From Mycobacteroides abscessus ATCC 19977 (lineage in GTDB: Bacteria; Actinomycetota; Actinomycetes; Mycobacteriales; Mycobacteriaceae), in the NCBI RefSeq assembly GCF_000069185.1, contig NC_010397.1:3286001-3350000 (forward strand): a DNA stretch of 64,000 nt. Reading direction: 5' to 3'. A program made the translations under genes and the position numbers. Positions 35,846-46,078 of the stretch are shown piece by piece. Below the pieces are notes generated by a model. It was not told where the DNA came from. It worked only from the letters and a program-made list of their open reading frames with translations, and did not search any database. Each line of letters opens with the position of its first letter. The stretch's first letter is position 1.

Positions 35846-36525
35846 TACGGCAACCGCCAGTCGACCGGCTGTGCGCCCAAACCGACCAGCAGCTCATTCG
35901 CCCGGCTGAAGGGTTTGGAACCAAAGAAGCCGCGCGAGGCCGACAATGGGGACGGGTGCACAGATTCGATGGTGGGTACGCTCGGGCCCAGCATCGGCTT
36001 GAGTGTCGCCGCGTCGCGACCCCACAGAATGGCGACCAAGGGTGCGTCGCGCGCGACAAGCGCCCGGATCGCGCATTCGGTGACGATCTCCCAACCCTTA
36101 CCGCGATGGGACGCCGGGTTGCCGGGCCGTACCGTCAACACCCTGTTCAACAGCATTACCCCCTGCTCCGACCACGGTGTCAGATCTCCATTGGCCGGCT
36201 TGGGTAGGCCAAGATCACTCTGGTACTCGTCGAAGATGTTGCCCAGGCTGCGCGGCACCGGCCGTACATCGGCCGCCACCGAGAAGCTCAGCCCCATGGC
36301 ATGTCCGGGTGTCGGGTAGGGGTCTTGCCCCACGATGAGCACGCGGACGTCGGCCAACGGATAGGTGAAGGCGCGCAGCACGTTTGCCCCGGAGGGCAGG
36401 TATCCGCGGCCCGAGGAGTTCTCCTCGCGGAGGAACTCTCCCATCTTGGTCACCTGGTCGGCGACGGGCCCCAGCGCATCGGCCCAGCCGGGGTCAACCA
36501 ACTCGGCAAGAGGTCGGGCAGTCAC
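35845..36525 (-). CDS. ung: Uracil-DNA glycosylase
   Basis: 226 residues, normal size. Catalytic Asp and water-activating loop in [17 protein letters not shown], and the DNA-insertion loop [11 protein letters not shown]. It removes uracil from DNA. The GTG at 36525 is 8 nt from TAAGTT, which overlaps the thiL 3' end, so it may have its own leaderless promoter besides read-through. Confidence 0.97.
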   Translation of the reverse strand: MTARPLAELVDPGWADALGPVADQVTKMGEFLREENSSGRGYLPSGANVLRAFTYPLADVRVLIVGQDPYPTPGHAMGLSFSVAADVRPVPRSLGNIFDEYQSDLGLPKPANGDLTPWSEQGVMLLNRVLTVRPGNPASHRGKGWEIVTECAIRALVARDAPLVAILWGRDAATLKPMLGPSVPTIESVHPSPLSASRGFFGSKPFSRANELLVGLGAQPVDWRLP

Positions 36526-36531
36526 GAAGAG

Positions 36532-37479
36532 TCAACTTAGCCGAAACGAGTCCCAACCGGTTGCCCGAGTCCATGCTGCCCCGTCAACCGTCACTCCGGG
36601 TTCCCCCACCGTTACCCGGCCGATCGGAACCCAGCCCGTCGGGACGACTCCGGGGAACATCCCGACCAGCGCATGATCCTCACCACCGGTCAAGACCCAT
36701 TCCCAGGGGTCGGCGCCGAGCAGACCGGCAGCGCCCGCCACAGGCTGTAGATATGGTTCCAGGCTCGGCGAACTCAGGTCGATGTGCACCGCGCTGAGTT
36801 CGGCGATATGCGCCAGATCGGCCAGCAGACCGTCGGAGACGTCTGTCATCGCCGTCGCACCCGCCCGTGCTGCGGCCGGACCCTGGCCATACGGCGGCGC
36901 GGGCACCAGATGCACCCGCCGCAGATCTGGGAACTCGTCAATCTGTTCCTGCCACAACCGGTATCCCGCCGCAGAGGTGCCCAACGCACCACAGATCGCG
37001 ACGGTATCCCCTACCACCGCTCCACTACGGGTCACCGGTGCGCGCCCCTGGAGGTCGCCGAGCACCGTGACCGAAACCACCAGTTCGCGCGCGCTCACCA
37101 GATCGCCGCCCACGATCGGTGCCTGTACCAGGGCCGCCTCCGCCCAGACTCCCTCGTTGAGCTGGTCGAGGAACGCGATATCGGTCTGCGCCGGAGCGCC
37201 CACCGCCACCACGAAGGCCGTGACCCGTCCGCCCATTGCTTCTATATCCGCGGCATTCTGTGCTACCGCTTTTCGGCCGATATCCGACGGCGATGACCAT
37301 TCAAGACGAAAATGCCTGTCCTGCACCAACATATCGGTGGATACCACCACACGGCCGTCCGGCACGGTGACCACCGCGGCGTCGTCACCGGGGCCGAGCA
37401 GCACGTCGGCGCCCAGATCACGGCCCGCGGTGAGACGGCTGATCACACCGAACTCGCCGGTATCGCCCAGATTTGGCAC
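36532..37479 (-). CDS. thiL: Thiamine-monophosphate kinase
   Basis: 315 residues. The ATP/Mg motifs GPGDDAAVV, STDMLVQDRHF and TDVSDGLLADL are those of ThiL, which makes thiamine diphosphate. I set the start at GTG 37479 (MPNLGDTGEFGVI) because a TACACT box lies 6 nt upstream; a longer frame to 37521 would run through the divergent promoter. It is divergent from the DUF3515 gene with 17 bases between the start codons. Confidence 0.95.
   Translation of the reverse strand: MPNLGDTGEFGVISRLTAGRDLGADVLLGPGDDAAVVTVPDGRVVVSTDMLVQDRHFRLEWSSPSDIGRKAVAQNAADIEAMGGRVTAFVVAVGAPAQTDIAFLDQLNEGVWAEAALVQAPIVGGDLVSARELVVSVTVLGDLQGRAPVTRSGAVVGDTVAICGALGTSAAGYRLWQEQIDEFPDLRRVHLVPAPPYGQGPAAARAGATAMTDVSDGLLADLAHIAELSAVHIDLSSPSLEPYLQPVAGAAGLLGADPWEWVLTGGEDHALVGMFPGVVPTGWVPIGRVTVGEPGVTVDGAAWTRATGWDSFRLS
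36534..36539 (-). promoter_or_regulatory. Possible -10 box of ung inside the thiL 3' end
   Basis: TAAGTT on the minus strand, 8 nt from GTG 36525. Only one hexamer, so weak on its own. Confidence 0.35.
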
Positions 37480-37484
37480 TCGGT

Positions 37485-37491
37485 TAGTGTA
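37485..37491. promoter_or_regulatory. Symmetric bidirectional leaderless promoter thiL / DUF3515
   Basis: The 7 bp TAGTGTA give TAGTGT on the plus strand (37485-37490) and TACACT on the minus strand (37491-37486). Each is followed by exactly 6 nt and a GTG start, at 37497 and 37479. The two -10 boxes share five base pairs. Confidence 0.65.
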
Positions 37492-37496
37492 GGCCC

Positions 37497-38039
37497 GTGC
37501 AATCCGAAGACGGCCCACCACGCAAGCTACTCATCGGCATCGCGGTGTTCGGCGCGATCGCGGCGCTGGCGGTGCTTTTCGGCGTCCTCAAGTACGCACA
37601 GTTTCAGAACGAGACGCGGCCCCTATCTGTTGCAAATATTCCTGCACCACAAGCGAATTCCCCTCTCTGCGTGGATATGGCCAGCGCATACCCCGGCAAG
37701 ATGGCGGGCGACTGGTCACGGGTTGAGATCGCCGAGCCGAAGCCACCGGCGGCCGCGGCATGGCGCCGGGGGCAGGATTCGGTGATCGCACGCTGCGGTG
37801 TCGAGCGACCCGCGGAGTTCGCGGTTGGCACCTCTGTCGAGCAGGTCAACGGCGTGCAGTGGTTCCGGGTGAGCGATTCGGCCCTGGCGAGCACCACCTG
37901 GTTCGCGGTGGATCGCGGTGTCTACGTCGCGGTGACCGTGCCCGACGGAGCGGGCTCGGAGCCACTGGTCGAGATGTCCGACGCCATCGCCAAGGCGCTG
38001 CCCGCCGTGAAACCCGACCCGAAGCCGCTACCCCGCTGA
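37497..38039 (+). CDS. DUF3515 family membrane protein
   Basis: 180 residues. One membrane helix (about 11-31) and an extracytoplasmic domain with two Cys (PLCVDM and IARCGVERP). The DUF3515 family is actinobacterial and uncharacterised; the position between thiL and ddl matches Rv2980 as I recall. GTG start from the bidirectional promoter. It converges on ddl with a long inverted repeat between. Confidence 0.85.
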   Translation: MQSEDGPPRKLLIGIAVFGAIAALAVLFGVLKYAQFQNETRPLSVANIPAPQANSPLCVDMASAYPGKMAGDWSRVEIAEPKPPAAAAWRRGQDSVIARCGVERPAEFAVGTSVEQVNGVQWFRVSDSALASTTWFAVDRGVYVAVTVPDGAGSEPLVEMSDAIAKALPAVKPDPKPLPR

Positions 38040-38064
38040 GTCAACGCGACGCACCCTCCACCGC

Positions 38065-38119
38065 GAGCATGCTCAAATGTGCGGAAATGGGACCATTTCA
38101 CGCACTTTTGAGCATGCTC
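38065..38119. terminator. 55-bp inverted repeat between convergent genes
   Basis: Arms 38065-38090 and 38093-38119 pair with one mismatch and one bulged base around a 2-base centre; the ends are the palindrome GAGCATGCTC. There is no T-run, so it would act as a hairpin-only bidirectional terminator, or could be a mobile palindromic element. Confidence 0.5.
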
Positions 38120-38129
38120 ACCAGGTGAA

Positions 38130-39275
38130 TCAGCGAAGGCCGGTACCCCGCGCCAGCGCGGTGCGCACCATCGCGTCCAGCAGCGTCGGATAGTCCACGC
38201 CGGTCGCATCCCACATCCGCGGGTACATGGAGATGGTGGTGAACCCCGGCATGGTGTTGATCTCATTGATCAGCGGGCCATCCTCGGCGAGGAAGAAATC
38301 GACCCGGGCCAGCCCCTGGCAGTCGATCGCCCGGAACGCGGCCACGGCAAGTTCGCGGATCTGATCGCTCACGTCGTCGTCGACCTTGGCCGGTACGTCC
38401 AATTCGGCGGTGTCGTCCAGGTACTTGGTCTCGAAGTCGTAGAAGGCACCCGCAGCCGTCTGGTCCCTATTCACTCCCTCGACCCGGATTTCGCCGAGCA
38501 CGCTGGCCCGAGTATCCCCGTCGGGGAACTCCAGCACTCCGCACTCCAGTTCGCGGCCGACGATCGCCGCCTCGACAATCACCTTCGGGTCGTACTGACG
38601 CGCGTGTGCGATCGCGGCAGGTAGTTCCTCCCAGGCGGTCACCCGGGACACACCGAACGACGATCCCGCCCGAGCGGGCTTGACGAATACCGGCAGCCCC
38701 AGGTCCTCGCGCTGATCCAGCGTCAGCGTGGTGTCGCGCGGGCGGATCACGGCGTACTTGCCAATCGGGAGCCCCTCGGCCGCCAGCAGCTTCTTGGTGA
38801 ACTCCTTGTCCATACCGGCCGCACTCGCGAGCACACCGGCACCCACGTAGGGCACCCCGGCCAGCTCCAACAGTCCCTGAATGGTGCCATCCTCGCCATA
38901 GGGACCGTGCAGCACCGGGAACACCACATCGACCGAGGCCAGCACCTGCCCGGCGGCGCTCGAGTCCACGTTCACCAGCTGCCCCGCTCGCCGCGGATCG
39001 GTGGCGAGCAACAACTCGGTGCCGGATGCGTCGGTGACCTGAGGCAGCGTCCTGTCGCTGATCGCCAGCTGCGCGGGGTCGCCATCGGTCAGCACCCAAC
39101 CGCCCTCGGGAGTAACCCCCACGGCGACTACCTCATAGACGGCCTGGTCCAGATTGCGCAGAATGCTGCCGGCGGACACGCACGAGATCGCGTGCTCACT
39201 GCTGCGCCCGCCAAAGACGAGCGCGACCTTGATCCGCTGTTGGTCTGCGCGCGAGCGGCCCACCGAGTCATTCAC
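38130..39275 (-). CDS. ddl: D-alanine--D-alanine ligase
   Basis: 381 residues. [12 protein letters not shown] at the N-terminus, ATP-grasp with [12 protein letters not shown], and [12 protein letters not shown] near the C-terminus identify Ddl, which builds the D-Ala-D-Ala peptidoglycan terminus; it is a target of D-cycloserine. The start is GTG 39275 because TACGGT lies 8 nt upstream. The promoter sits in the last codons of the upstream gene. Confidence 0.97.
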   Translation of the reverse strand: MNDSVGRSRADQQRIKVALVFGGRSSEHAISCVSAGSILRNLDQAVYEVVAVGVTPEGGWVLTDGDPAQLAISDRTLPQVTDASGTELLLATDPRRAGQLVNVDSSAAGQVLASVDVVFPVLHGPYGEDGTIQGLLELAGVPYVGAGVLASAAGMDKEFTKKLLAAEGLPIGKYAVIRPRDTTLTLDQREDLGLPVFVKPARAGSSFGVSRVTAWEELPAAIAHARQYDPKVIVEAAIVGRELECGVLEFPDGDTRASVLGEIRVEGVNRDQTAAGAFYDFETKYLDDTAELDVPAKVDDDVSDQIRELAVAAFRAIDCQGLARVDFFLAEDGPLINEINTMPGFTTISMYPRMWDATGVDYPTLLDAMVRTALARGTGLR

Positions 39276-39279
39276 AGTG

Positions 39280-40392
39280 TCAGACCGTACCGGCTGCGAG
39301 CGCAGCCTCAATGTCGGCCAGCAGATCGTCGGTGTCCTCGATGCCCAGCGAGATGCGTGCGAAACCGTCCGGAACTGCGTCTCCCCACCGCGCCCGGCGG
39401 TCGACCGAGGTATGCACACCGCCAAAACTCGTCGACGACGCCAACAACTCGCTACGCCGTGTCAGCGCGTGTACCGCCTCGGCACTGGACAGTTCAATCG
39501 ACACCAGCGAGCCGAACCGGCTCATCTGGGCGGAAGCCACGGAATACGACGGGTCGCTGGGCAGGCCCGGATAACGCACCGACGTCACGGCGGGATGTTC
39601 ACGCAGCATGGTCGCCACCGCGAGCGCGTTCTGGCATTGGCGCTCGAATCGCAGTCCGGCAGTCGCGAGGCTGCGGGCACCGAGCCAGGCCTCGAACGGA
39701 CCCAGGATCGCACCGGCCCGCGACCGTTCCTGGGCGACGGCGGCAACCAATTCCGCGCGGGAACCTGCGACGTATCCGGCGATCAGATCGCTGTGTCCGG
39801 ACAGCGCCTTTGTCGCGCTGGCGACCACCAGGTCGGCACCCAAACCCAGGGGCCGCTGTCCCATCGGGGTGGCCGTGGTGTTGTCGACAACCAGCACTCC
39901 GCCCCGCGCGTGTGTCTCACGGGCCAGCAGTGCCAGGTCGACGACGTCAAGCCGTGGGTTGGACGGCGTCTCCGCCACCACCACATCGGCCTGTGCGGCC
40001 GCGGCCACTATCTGATCCGACGTCGCCGTGATCACGTTGATTCCCAATGCGGCAAGGTTTTCCGAGGCATAGCGCCGCGTTTGGTAGTAGCCGTCCTCCG
40101 GTACCAACAGGGTCTGCCCGGGACGGACTAGCGCGCGCAAGGTCGAGGCGATCGCGCCCATACCCGAACCGAACACCAGTGCCGCATCGGCCTGCTCCAG
40201 CGCCGCCAGACCCGATTCCCATTGCCTCCAACTGGGATTGGAGGCACGCCCGTAGGTATCCAGGGAGTCATCCTCGGGCACCGGCAGGTGGTAGGCGGAG
40301 GCGAACACCGGTCCCGCGAGAAAGGGTTGTCCGGCAACGGGTTCGGCAGTGGCGGCCACTACGGCCCGGGTCGATATCCCTGGCTCTGGCAT
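39280..40392 (-). CDS. Cystathionine gamma-lyase/synthase family PLP enzyme
   Basis: 370 residues, Cys/Met metabolism PLP family. The cofactor Lys is in [12 protein letters not shown], and [12 protein letters not shown] and [12 protein letters not shown] are typical. Lyase versus synthase cannot be decided by eye. ATG 40392 ([11 protein letters not shown]) has GGAG upstream and follows the gpsA stop by 4 bases. Confidence 0.85.
   Translation of the reverse strand: MPEPGISTRAVVAATAEPVAGQPFLAGPVFASAYHLPVPEDDSLDTYGRASNPSWRQWESGLAALEQADAALVFGSGMGAIASTLRALVRPGQTLLVPEDGYYQTRRYASENLAALGINVITATSDQIVAAAAQADVVVAETPSNPRLDVVDLALLARETHARGGVLVVDNTTATPMGQRPLGLGADLVVASATKALSGHSDLIAGYVAGSRAELVAAVAQERSRAGAILGPFEAWLGARSLATAGLRFERQCQNALAVATMLREHPAVTSVRYPGLPSDPSYSVASAQMSRFGSLVSIELSSAEAVHALTRRSELLASSTSFGGVHTSVDRRARWGDAVPDGFARISLGIEDTDDLLADIEAALAAGTV
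39284..39289 (-). promoter_or_regulatory. -10 box of ddl
   Basis: TACGGT on the minus strand, 8 nt from GTG 39275, inside the 3' end of the cystathionine-lyase-like gene. Confidence 0.5.
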
Positions 40393-40396
40393 ATGC

Positions 40397-41428
40397 TTAC
40401 TCCGGTTTGGTACTGCGCCCCAACAGCTGGGCGACGGCATCGGTGACGCTCAGTCCGCGATGACAAACGCCATGAACAGCCTCGGTGAGCGGCATCTCGA
40501 CGTCATAGCTCGACGCCAGCGCCAAGATGGACTCACATGAGGTAACTCCCTCGGCGACCCTACCGCCGGCGGCGTTGCGCGCCTCTTGCAGTGTCTCGCC
40601 GTTGCCCAGCCGCATACCGAAAGTCCGGTTCCGCGAATGCGCCGAGGTACAGGTGGCCACCAGATCTCCGACGCCGGCCAGCCCCGCCAGGGTGGTGTGG
40701 CTGGCACCGAGCGCCAGTCCCAGCCGGGTGATCTCGGCCAGGCCCCGGGTGATGATCGTGGCTATCGTGTTCTCCCCCAACCCAACTCCGGCGGCCATGC
40801 CGCAGCTGAGCGCGATCACGTTCTTGCACGCGCCGCCCACCTCGCAGCCCACGACATCGGAATTGGTGTAAGGACGGAAGTAGCGGGTGGAAAAAGCACG
40901 CTGCAGTGCGACGGCCCTCGTGGAATCGGTACAGCCGATGACGGTGGCGGCGGGCTGACCCGCCGCGATCTCGCTGGCAAGATTCGGGCCGGTGAGCACC
41001 GCTACCCGGCTGGGATCGGTACCCAGCACCTGCGTGACGACCTGGCTCATCCGCATGAGTGTGCCCACCTCGATGCCCTTGGCCAGACTCACCACCGAGG
41101 AATTCGGCTCGATGAGATCGGCCCACGGGGTCAGATTCGCGCGCAACGACTGCGACGGAACGGCCAGCAAGACCAGCTCGGCGCCCTGCAGGGCCTCTTC
41201 TGCCACACCGGTGGCGACAATCGACGCGGGCAGATCCACGTCACTGAGATACACCGAGTTACGGTGCGTCGCATTGATCTCGTCGGCCAATTCGGATCGG
41301 CGTGCCCACAAACGGACATCGTGGCCCGCGTCGGCAAGCACCTTGCCCAACGCGGTCCCCCAGGAACCAGCACCCATCACCGCAGCTTTGACTGGTCGTC
41401 TTCCCGCAAGCGGCTCATCCGTGGCCAT
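40397..41428 (-). CDS. gpsA: Glycerol-3-phosphate dehydrogenase [NAD(P)+]
   Basis: 343 residues. Rossmann motif [11 protein letters not shown] near residue 17, GVGDLVATC, and NRTFG with the substrate-binding Arg/Lys region. It makes sn-glycerol-3-phosphate for phospholipids. The first residues [12 protein letters not shown] are encoded by a copy of the dispersed repeat; a leaderless promoter (TAGGGT, 7 nt upstream of ATG 41428) implies they are translated. Confidence 0.95.
   Translation of the reverse strand: MATDEPLAGRRPVKAAVMGAGSWGTALGKVLADAGHDVRLWARRSELADEINATHRNSVYLSDVDLPASIVATGVAEEALQGAELVLLAVPSQSLRANLTPWADLIEPNSSVVSLAKGIEVGTLMRMSQVVTQVLGTDPSRVAVLTGPNLASEIAAGQPAATVIGCTDSTRAVALQRAFSTRYFRPYTNSDVVGCEVGGACKNVIALSCGMAAGVGLGENTIATIITRGLAEITRLGLALGASHTTLAGLAGVGDLVATCTSAHSRNRTFGMRLGNGETLQEARNAAGGRVAEGVTSCESILALASSYDVEMPLTEAVHGVCHRGLSVTDAVAQLLGRSTKPE
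41397..41420 (-). repeat. Single copy of the 32-33 bp dispersed repeat in the gpsA 5' end
   Basis: Minus-strand core GGATGAGCCGCTTGCGGG followed by AAGACG. In frame it encodes DEPLAGRR, the same peptide motif as in the RNase III tail. Confidence 0.7.
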
Positions 41429-41435
41429 GGCAGAC

Positions 41436-41441
41436 ACCCTA
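41436..41441 (-). promoter_or_regulatory. -10 box of gpsA
   Basis: TAGGGT on the minus strand, 7 nt from ATG 41428. Confidence 0.5.
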
Positions 41442-41456
41442 GCCGGGGCTGGCACC

Positions 41457-42080
41457 ATGGAGTACGTGGGCAGACAGGCTGGCACAGACTTCGGCGTGAT
41501 CATCGCGGTCAAGAACCTGGCGACCGCGAAGAGCCGGCTGGCACCGTCCCTGCCCGCGCCGCAACGAGAGCGGTTGGTGCTGGGCATGCTCACGCACGCC
41601 ATCGCCGTGGCGTTCAGCGCCGCCGGAACCGTGGCAGTGATCAGCCCCGATCCGACGGCCAAGGCGGCAGCCAGCGAGGCCGGTGCCCGGTTCATCTTCG
41701 ATGACACACCCGAAGGCCACCCCGACCCGCTGAACAACGCATTGCGCAGCGCCGCCGCGCAGCTACGTGCGTCCTCACCGAATCTTGTTGTGTTGCAGGC
41801 CGACCTTCCCGTGGTAACCGCCACGGAGTTCGCGGCGGCGCTCGCGGCCGCGCGGGGCCACGCGCGCAGTTTCGTCGCCGACCGGCACGGCACGGGCACC
41901 GCGGCACTTTTCAGCACCGACGGCGACCTGAATCCGCTGTTCGGAATCGATTCGGCACAGCGGCACCGAGATTCAGGGGCCATTGAACTCACCGGAGACT
42001 GGCCCGGATTGCGTTGCGACGTGGACACCCCGGAAGATCTGGCCGTGGCCCGCGAGCTGGGGGCCGCGCTGCCGCTCTGA
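41457..42080 (+). CDS. fbiD: Phosphoenolpyruvate guanylyltransferase, F420 synthesis
   Basis: 207 residues. Nucleotidyltransferase features [27 protein letters not shown] and LQADLPVV match CofC/FbiD. The mycobacterial enzyme (Rv2983) couples GTP to phosphoenolpyruvate on the coenzyme F420 pathway. Start ATG 41457 is 28 bases from the divergent gpsA start. F420-using candidates in this window are the LLM protein and the PPOX protein. Confidence 0.93.
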
Positions 42081-42096
42081 GCCGGCCCGATAACTC

Positions 42097-42102
42097 TATG
42101 AT
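42097..42102 (+). promoter_or_regulatory. -10 box of ppk
   Basis: TATGAT, 7 nt from GTG 42110. The upstream in-frame ATG at 42098 lies within this box and so cannot be on the transcript made from it. Confidence 0.55.
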
Positions 42103-42109
42103 CACAAGG

Positions 42110-44233
42110 GTGACCACACCGAGCGTTCCCCCCGCCGCAACCACCATCGTGTCGGGTGAAGAGCTGCCCGAAGACCGGTACCTCAACCGGGAGCTCTCGT
42201 GGCTGGATTTCAACGCGCGTGTGCTCGCACTTGCCGCCGACGAATCGCTGCCCATCCTGGAACGCGCCAAATTCCTGGCAATCTTCGCCTCCAACCTGGA
42301 TGAGTTTTACATGGTGCGGGTCGCCGGTCTGAAACGCCGTGACGAGACGGGCTTGTCGGTGCGTTCGGCCGACGGCCTATCCCCGCGCGAACAGCTGAAA
42401 CTGATCGGTGAGCGCACGCAGGAGATTTCGGTCCAGCATGCTCGGGTATTCAGTGAGTCGGTGCGCCCCGAGCTCGCAGAAAACGGGATCTTTGTGGTCA
42501 CCTGGGCTGACCTGTCGGAAAACGAGCGCAGTTATCTTTCCTCGTATTTCAATGACCAGGTCTTCCCCGTGCTCACTCCGCTGGCCGTCGACCCCGCGCA
42601 CCCGTTCCCCTACATATCGGGCCTGAGCCTGAATCTGGCGATCACCGTCCAAGTTCCCGAGACAGGCGGCCAGCATTTCGCCCGAATCAAGGTGCCTGAC
42701 AATGTGGATCGTTTTGTCAGACTGCGCAGCCCTGACGGCACTGAGTCACCGCAGGCTGCCCATACCGCGCGCTTTCTGCCGATGGAGGAACTCATCGCCG
42801 CGCATCTGTCGGCGCTGTTCCCCGGCCTGGAAATCGTCGAACATCACGCGTTCCGCATCACCCGGAACGCTGATTTCGAGGTCGAGGAAGATCGCGACGA
42901 GGACCTTCTGCAGGCACTTGAGCGGGAGCTGGCGCGCCGGCGGTTCGGCTCGCCGGTGCGCCTTGAGGTCGCCGACGACATGACCGAGCACATGCTCGAA
43001 CTGCTACTCCGCGAGCTGGACGTAGATCCCGGTGACGTCGTGCAGGTTCCCGGCCTGCTGGATCTGTCGTGCCTGTGGCAGGTCTACGGCGTGGATCGGC
43101 CCGCCTTGAAGGATCCGACATTCGTGCCGGCGACCCATCCGGCCTTCGGGCAGGGTGAAACCCCCAAGAGCATCTTCTCCACACTGCGGGATGGGGATGT
43201 GCTCGTGCATCACCCGTATGACTCGTTCTCCACCAGCGTGCAACGATTTATCGAACAGGCCGCCGCGGATCCTCAGGTGCTGGCCATCAAGCAGACGCTG
43301 TATCGCACCTCCGGCGACTCTCCTATCGTGAACTCACTCATCGACGCCGCCGAGGCCGGTAAGCAGGTTGTCGCCCTGGTGGAGATCAAGGCACGCTTCG
43401 ACGAACAGGCCAATATCAAGTGGGCGCGCGCGCTGGAAGACGCCGGCGTACACGTGGTCTACGGCTTGATCGGCCTCAAGACGCATTGCAAGACGGCCCT
43501 GGTGGTGCGCCGGGAGGGATCGGCCATCCGCAGGTACTGCCACATCGGCACCGGGAACTACAACCCGAAGACCGCCCGGCTTTACGAAGACGTCGGCCTG
43601 TTGACCAGCGCGCCGGAGATTGGCGCCGATCTCACCGACCTGTTCAACTCGCTGACCGGATACTCGCGAAAGGTCTCCTATCGCAACCTGTTAGTGGCGC
43701 CCCAGGGCATACGCGCCGGGATCGTCGAACGCATCGATCGTGAGATCGCCGCACATCGGGCCGGCCAGGAGGCCCGCATCCGGCTGAAGATGAATGCGCT
43801 TGTCGACGAGCAGGTGATCGATGCGCTGTACCGGGCTTCCCGAGCCGGGGTGCCCATCGAGGTAGTGGTACGCGGGATCTGCGCGCTCCGTCCAGGGGTT
43901 CCTGAGTACTCGGGCAGCATTACCGTCCGATCCATTCTCGGCCGGTTCCTGGAACATTCGCGCATCATTCACTTCAACGCCATCGACGAATTCTGGATCG
44001 GCAGCGCCGACATGATGCATCGTAATCTGGACCGACGGGTCGAGGTCCTCGCACGCGTCACCGATCCGAAGCTCACCGCACAGCTCGACGACATGTTCAC
44101 CTCGGCGTTGGATTCCCACACCCGGTGCTGGGAGCTGCAACCCGACGGCCAGTGGTTGGCCTCGCCCGCGGACGGCGAGGAGGTGCGCGACCATCAGGTG
44201 GAGATGATGAAACGGCACCGCTCGCAGACATGA
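42110..44233 (+). CDS. ppk1: Polyphosphate kinase 1
   Basis: 707 residues. Conserved blocks: [29 protein letters not shown], and [18 protein letters not shown] with the phosphorylated His. It makes inorganic polyphosphate from ATP. I start it at GTG 42110 because of the TATGAT box; an ATG at 42098 would give four more residues. It follows fbiD by 29 bases. Confidence 0.96.
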   Translation: MTTPSVPPAATTIVSGEELPEDRYLNRELSWLDFNARVLALAADESLPILERAKFLAIFASNLDEFYMVRVAGLKRRDETGLSVRSADGLSPREQLKLIGERTQEISVQHARVFSESVRPELAENGIFVVTWADLSENERSYLSSYFNDQVFPVLTPLAVDPAHPFPYISGLSLNLAITVQVPETGGQHFARIKVPDNVDRFVRLRSPDGTESPQAAHTARFLPMEELIAAHLSALFPGLEIVEHHAFRITRNADFEVEEDRDEDLLQALERELARRRFGSPVRLEVADDMTEHMLELLLRELDVDPGDVVQVPGLLDLSCLWQVYGVDRPALKDPTFVPATHPAFGQGETPKSIFSTLRDGDVLVHHPYDSFSTSVQRFIEQAAADPQVLAIKQTLYRTSGDSPIVNSLIDAAEAGKQVVALVEIKARFDEQANIKWARALEDAGVHVVYGLIGLKTHCKTALVVRREGSAIRRYCHIGTGNYNPKTARLYEDVGLLTSAPEIGADLTDLFNSLTGYSRKVSYRNLLVAPQGIRAGIVERIDREIAAHRAGQEARIRLKMNALVDEQVIDALYRASRAGVPIEVVVRGICALRPGVPEYSGSITVRSILGRFLEHSRIIHFNAIDEFWIGSADMMHRNLDRRVEVLARVTDPKLTAQLDDMFTSALDSHTRCWELQPDGQWLASPADGEEVRDHQVEMMKRHRSQT

Positions 44234-44282
44234 CCTAGACCAGGTCCTCCCGGTCGAACAACTCTCCCCAGAAGGAGCTTTC

Positions 44283-45218
44283 GTGCCCGATCCGATCTCC
44301 CGGACCGGTGCGGCGGTCCTTGCCGCCGGAGCCGCGCTCTGGCGGCATCAGGAGCACCCTGAGCAGGACAACGCTGCCGGCGCCATCGAAGTAGCGCTGG
44401 TACACCGACCACGATACGACGACTGGTCACTACCCAAGGGAAAACTCGACCCCGGAGAAACGGCGGCGATCGCCGCCGTCCGCGAGATCGCCGAGGAGAC
44501 GGGATTTACCGCCAGGCTCGGCCGGCGATTGCCCTCGGTGAGTTATCCGGTCAGCCAAGGCACCAAACGCGTCAAATACTGGGCAGCAGAAGCTTTGGAC
44601 GGCAAGTTCGAAGCCAACGACGAAGTAGATGAGCTTCGATGGCTACCGGTAAAAGATGCGATCAAGACGGTCAGCTATGCCGTTGATCGGAAAGTGCTAC
44701 GAAACTTCGCAAAGCACCAAATTGATACTCGGACATTAATCATTGTGCGGCACGCAAAGGCCGGGCGAAAAGAGCGCTATTCGGGCGATGACACCTTGCG
44801 CCCGCTGGACAAAAAAGGCCGTGCCCAAGCCGAGGCGCTCACCGGCCAACTACTTGCCTTCGGTGCCAGCGCTATTCACGCCGCCGATAGATTGCGCTGC
44901 CGACAGACTGTGGAACCGCTTGCCGAGGAGCTGAACACGGTGATCTTCAGCGAGCCCGCGCTCAGCGAGGAGGCCTACTGGGCCGACCGCAAGCGCGCGC
45001 ACCGCAGAGTTCTTGAAATCGCCGAGTTGGACGGCATCCGGGTGCTGTGTACACAAGGCAAGGTCATACCGGATCTCATCGAGTGGTGGGCACAGCGCGA
45101 CGGGGTCCGCCCCGATAAGTCACGCAACCGCAAGGGCAGCATGTGGGTGCTGTCGATGCGCGGCCAGAAACTGCTGGCCGCAGACCATCTGGACAGCCCG
45201 CTGCCGGCGGGCAGCTGA
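44283..45218 (+). CDS. mutT1: MutT1: Nudix plus histidine-phosphatase fusion
   Basis: 311 residues. The N-terminal Nudix domain has the box [22 protein letters not shown] (about residues 52-73, key Glu residues present); the C-terminal part has RHAKAG and later His of a phosphoglycerate-mutase-like phosphatase. In mycobacteria MutT1 removes 8-oxo-dGTP and related nucleotides. GAAGGAG precedes the GTG. It is adjacent to hupB as in M. tuberculosis. Confidence 0.95.
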   Translation: MPDPISRTGAAVLAAGAALWRHQEHPEQDNAAGAIEVALVHRPRYDDWSLPKGKLDPGETAAIAAVREIAEETGFTARLGRRLPSVSYPVSQGTKRVKYWAAEALDGKFEANDEVDELRWLPVKDAIKTVSYAVDRKVLRNFAKHQIDTRTLIIVRHAKAGRKERYSGDDTLRPLDKKGRAQAEALTGQLLAFGASAIHAADRLRCRQTVEPLAEELNTVIFSEPALSEEAYWADRKRAHRRVLEIAELDGIRVLCTQGKVIPDLIEWWAQRDGVRPDKSRNRKGSMWVLSMRGQKLLAADHLDSPLPAGS

Positions 45219-45229
45219 CGGAGACCCCC

Positions 45230-45273
45230 AAAAAAGCAACATCGGGCCCCACCCTGAGGTGGGACCCGATGTT
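45230..45273 (-). terminator. Rho-independent terminator of hupB
   Basis: Arms 45238-45253 and 45258-45273 pair over 16 positions with one mismatch and a 4-base loop; on the minus strand the hairpin is followed within two bases by six T. A textbook intrinsic terminator, uncommon in mycobacteria. Confidence 0.8.
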
Positions 45274-45282
45274 GTCGGGAAA

Positions 45283-45906
45283 CTACTTGCGGCCCTTCTT
45301 GGCCGGAGCCTTCTTGGCCGGGGCCTTCTTGGCGGGAGCCTTGGTCGCGGCCTTCTTGGCCGGAGCCTTGGTCGCGGCCTTCTTGGCGGGAGCCTTGGTC
45401 ACGGCCTTCTTGACCGGAGCAGCCTTCTTGACGACTGCCTTCTTGACCGGAGCCTTCTTGACAGGAGCAGCCTTCTTGACGACTGCCTTCTTGACCGGAG
45501 CCTTCTTGGCAGGCGCGGCCTTCTTGGCGGGAGCCTTCTTGGCCGGGGCGGCCTTCTTGGCAGCGGCGCGCTTGGCCGGGGCGGCGGTGGAGCCACGCTT
45601 CACAGCGGGGCCGTCGGCCGGAAGCTTCTGCGCACCAGAGACAACCGCCTTGAACTGCGCACCGGGACGGAACGTCGGCACCGACGTCGGCTTCACCTTG
45701 ACGGTCTCACCGGTACGCGGGTTGCGGGCGACACGAGCGGCGCGGCGACGCTGCTCGAAAACGCCAAATCCGGTGATGGTCACGCTCTCACCCTTGTGCA
45801 CGGTGCGAACGATGGTGTCGACGACGTGCTCCACCGCAGCGGTGGCCTGCCGGCGATCCGAGCCCAACTTCTGTGTCAGAACGTCGATGAGCTCTGCTTT
45901 GTTCAT
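45283..45906 (-). CDS. hupB: HU-like nucleoid protein HupB with Lys/Ala-rich tail
   Basis: 207 residues. The first 90 are the HU fold ([25 protein letters not shown]); the remaining 110 are PAKK/PVKK/TKAPAKK repeats like a histone H1 tail. It compacts DNA and is essential or growth-relevant in mycobacteria. GGAGGG precedes ATG 45906, and a terminator follows the gene. Confidence 0.97.
   Translation of the reverse strand: MNKAELIDVLTQKLGSDRRQATAAVEHVVDTIVRTVHKGESVTITGFGVFEQRRRAARVARNPRTGETVKVKPTSVPTFRPGAQFKAVVSGAQKLPADGPAVKRGSTAAPAKRAAAKKAAPAKKAPAKKAAPAKKAPVKKAVVKKAAPVKKAPVKKAVVKKAAPVKKAVTKAPAKKAATKAPAKKAATKAPAKKAPAKKAPAKKGRK
45286..45590 (-). repeat. Coding repeats of the HupB tail
   Basis: Repeated GCC-TTC-TTG type units encoding [16 protein letters not shown] and TKAPAKKA blocks; two near-identical blocks (about 45418-45460 and 45466-45510) suggest internal duplication. 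Tail length is likely to vary between strains. Confidence 0.7.
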
Positions 45907-45952
45907 GTAAAACCCTCCGAAGCCAGTGGTCCACTTTGAACCGACTTCGAAC

Positions 45953-45982
45953 ACGGTAAACCCAACTGCACGTGATTTCCAA
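45953..45982 (-). promoter_or_regulatory. hupB promoter
   Basis: On the minus strand TTGGAA (45982-45977), 18-nt spacer, TACCGT (45958-45953); transcription would give a leader of about 40 nt that includes the GGAGGG site. Confidence 0.5.
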
Positions 45983-46078
45983 GTGCCACGCGTATTTTCG
46001 GCAAAATTCTCTGAGCTCTTTACGGAGCCATTCGCCGACCAAAAGGAATGCCTTTGCCCCCCAAGGGCGCCCAATCAG

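Noticed and set aside
34661..36319. 552-codon plus-strand frame over the lipase and ung
   Set aside because: Antisense to two well-identified genes; no motif.
41429..42028. N-terminal extension of gpsA upstream of 41428
   Set aside because: Would run antisense to fbiD and past a leaderless promoter; no conserved sequence.
45143..45910. Plus-strand frame with FLAGA-type repeats opposite hupB
   Set aside because: It mirrors the HupB Lys/Ala repeats on the other strand; HupB is clearly the real gene.
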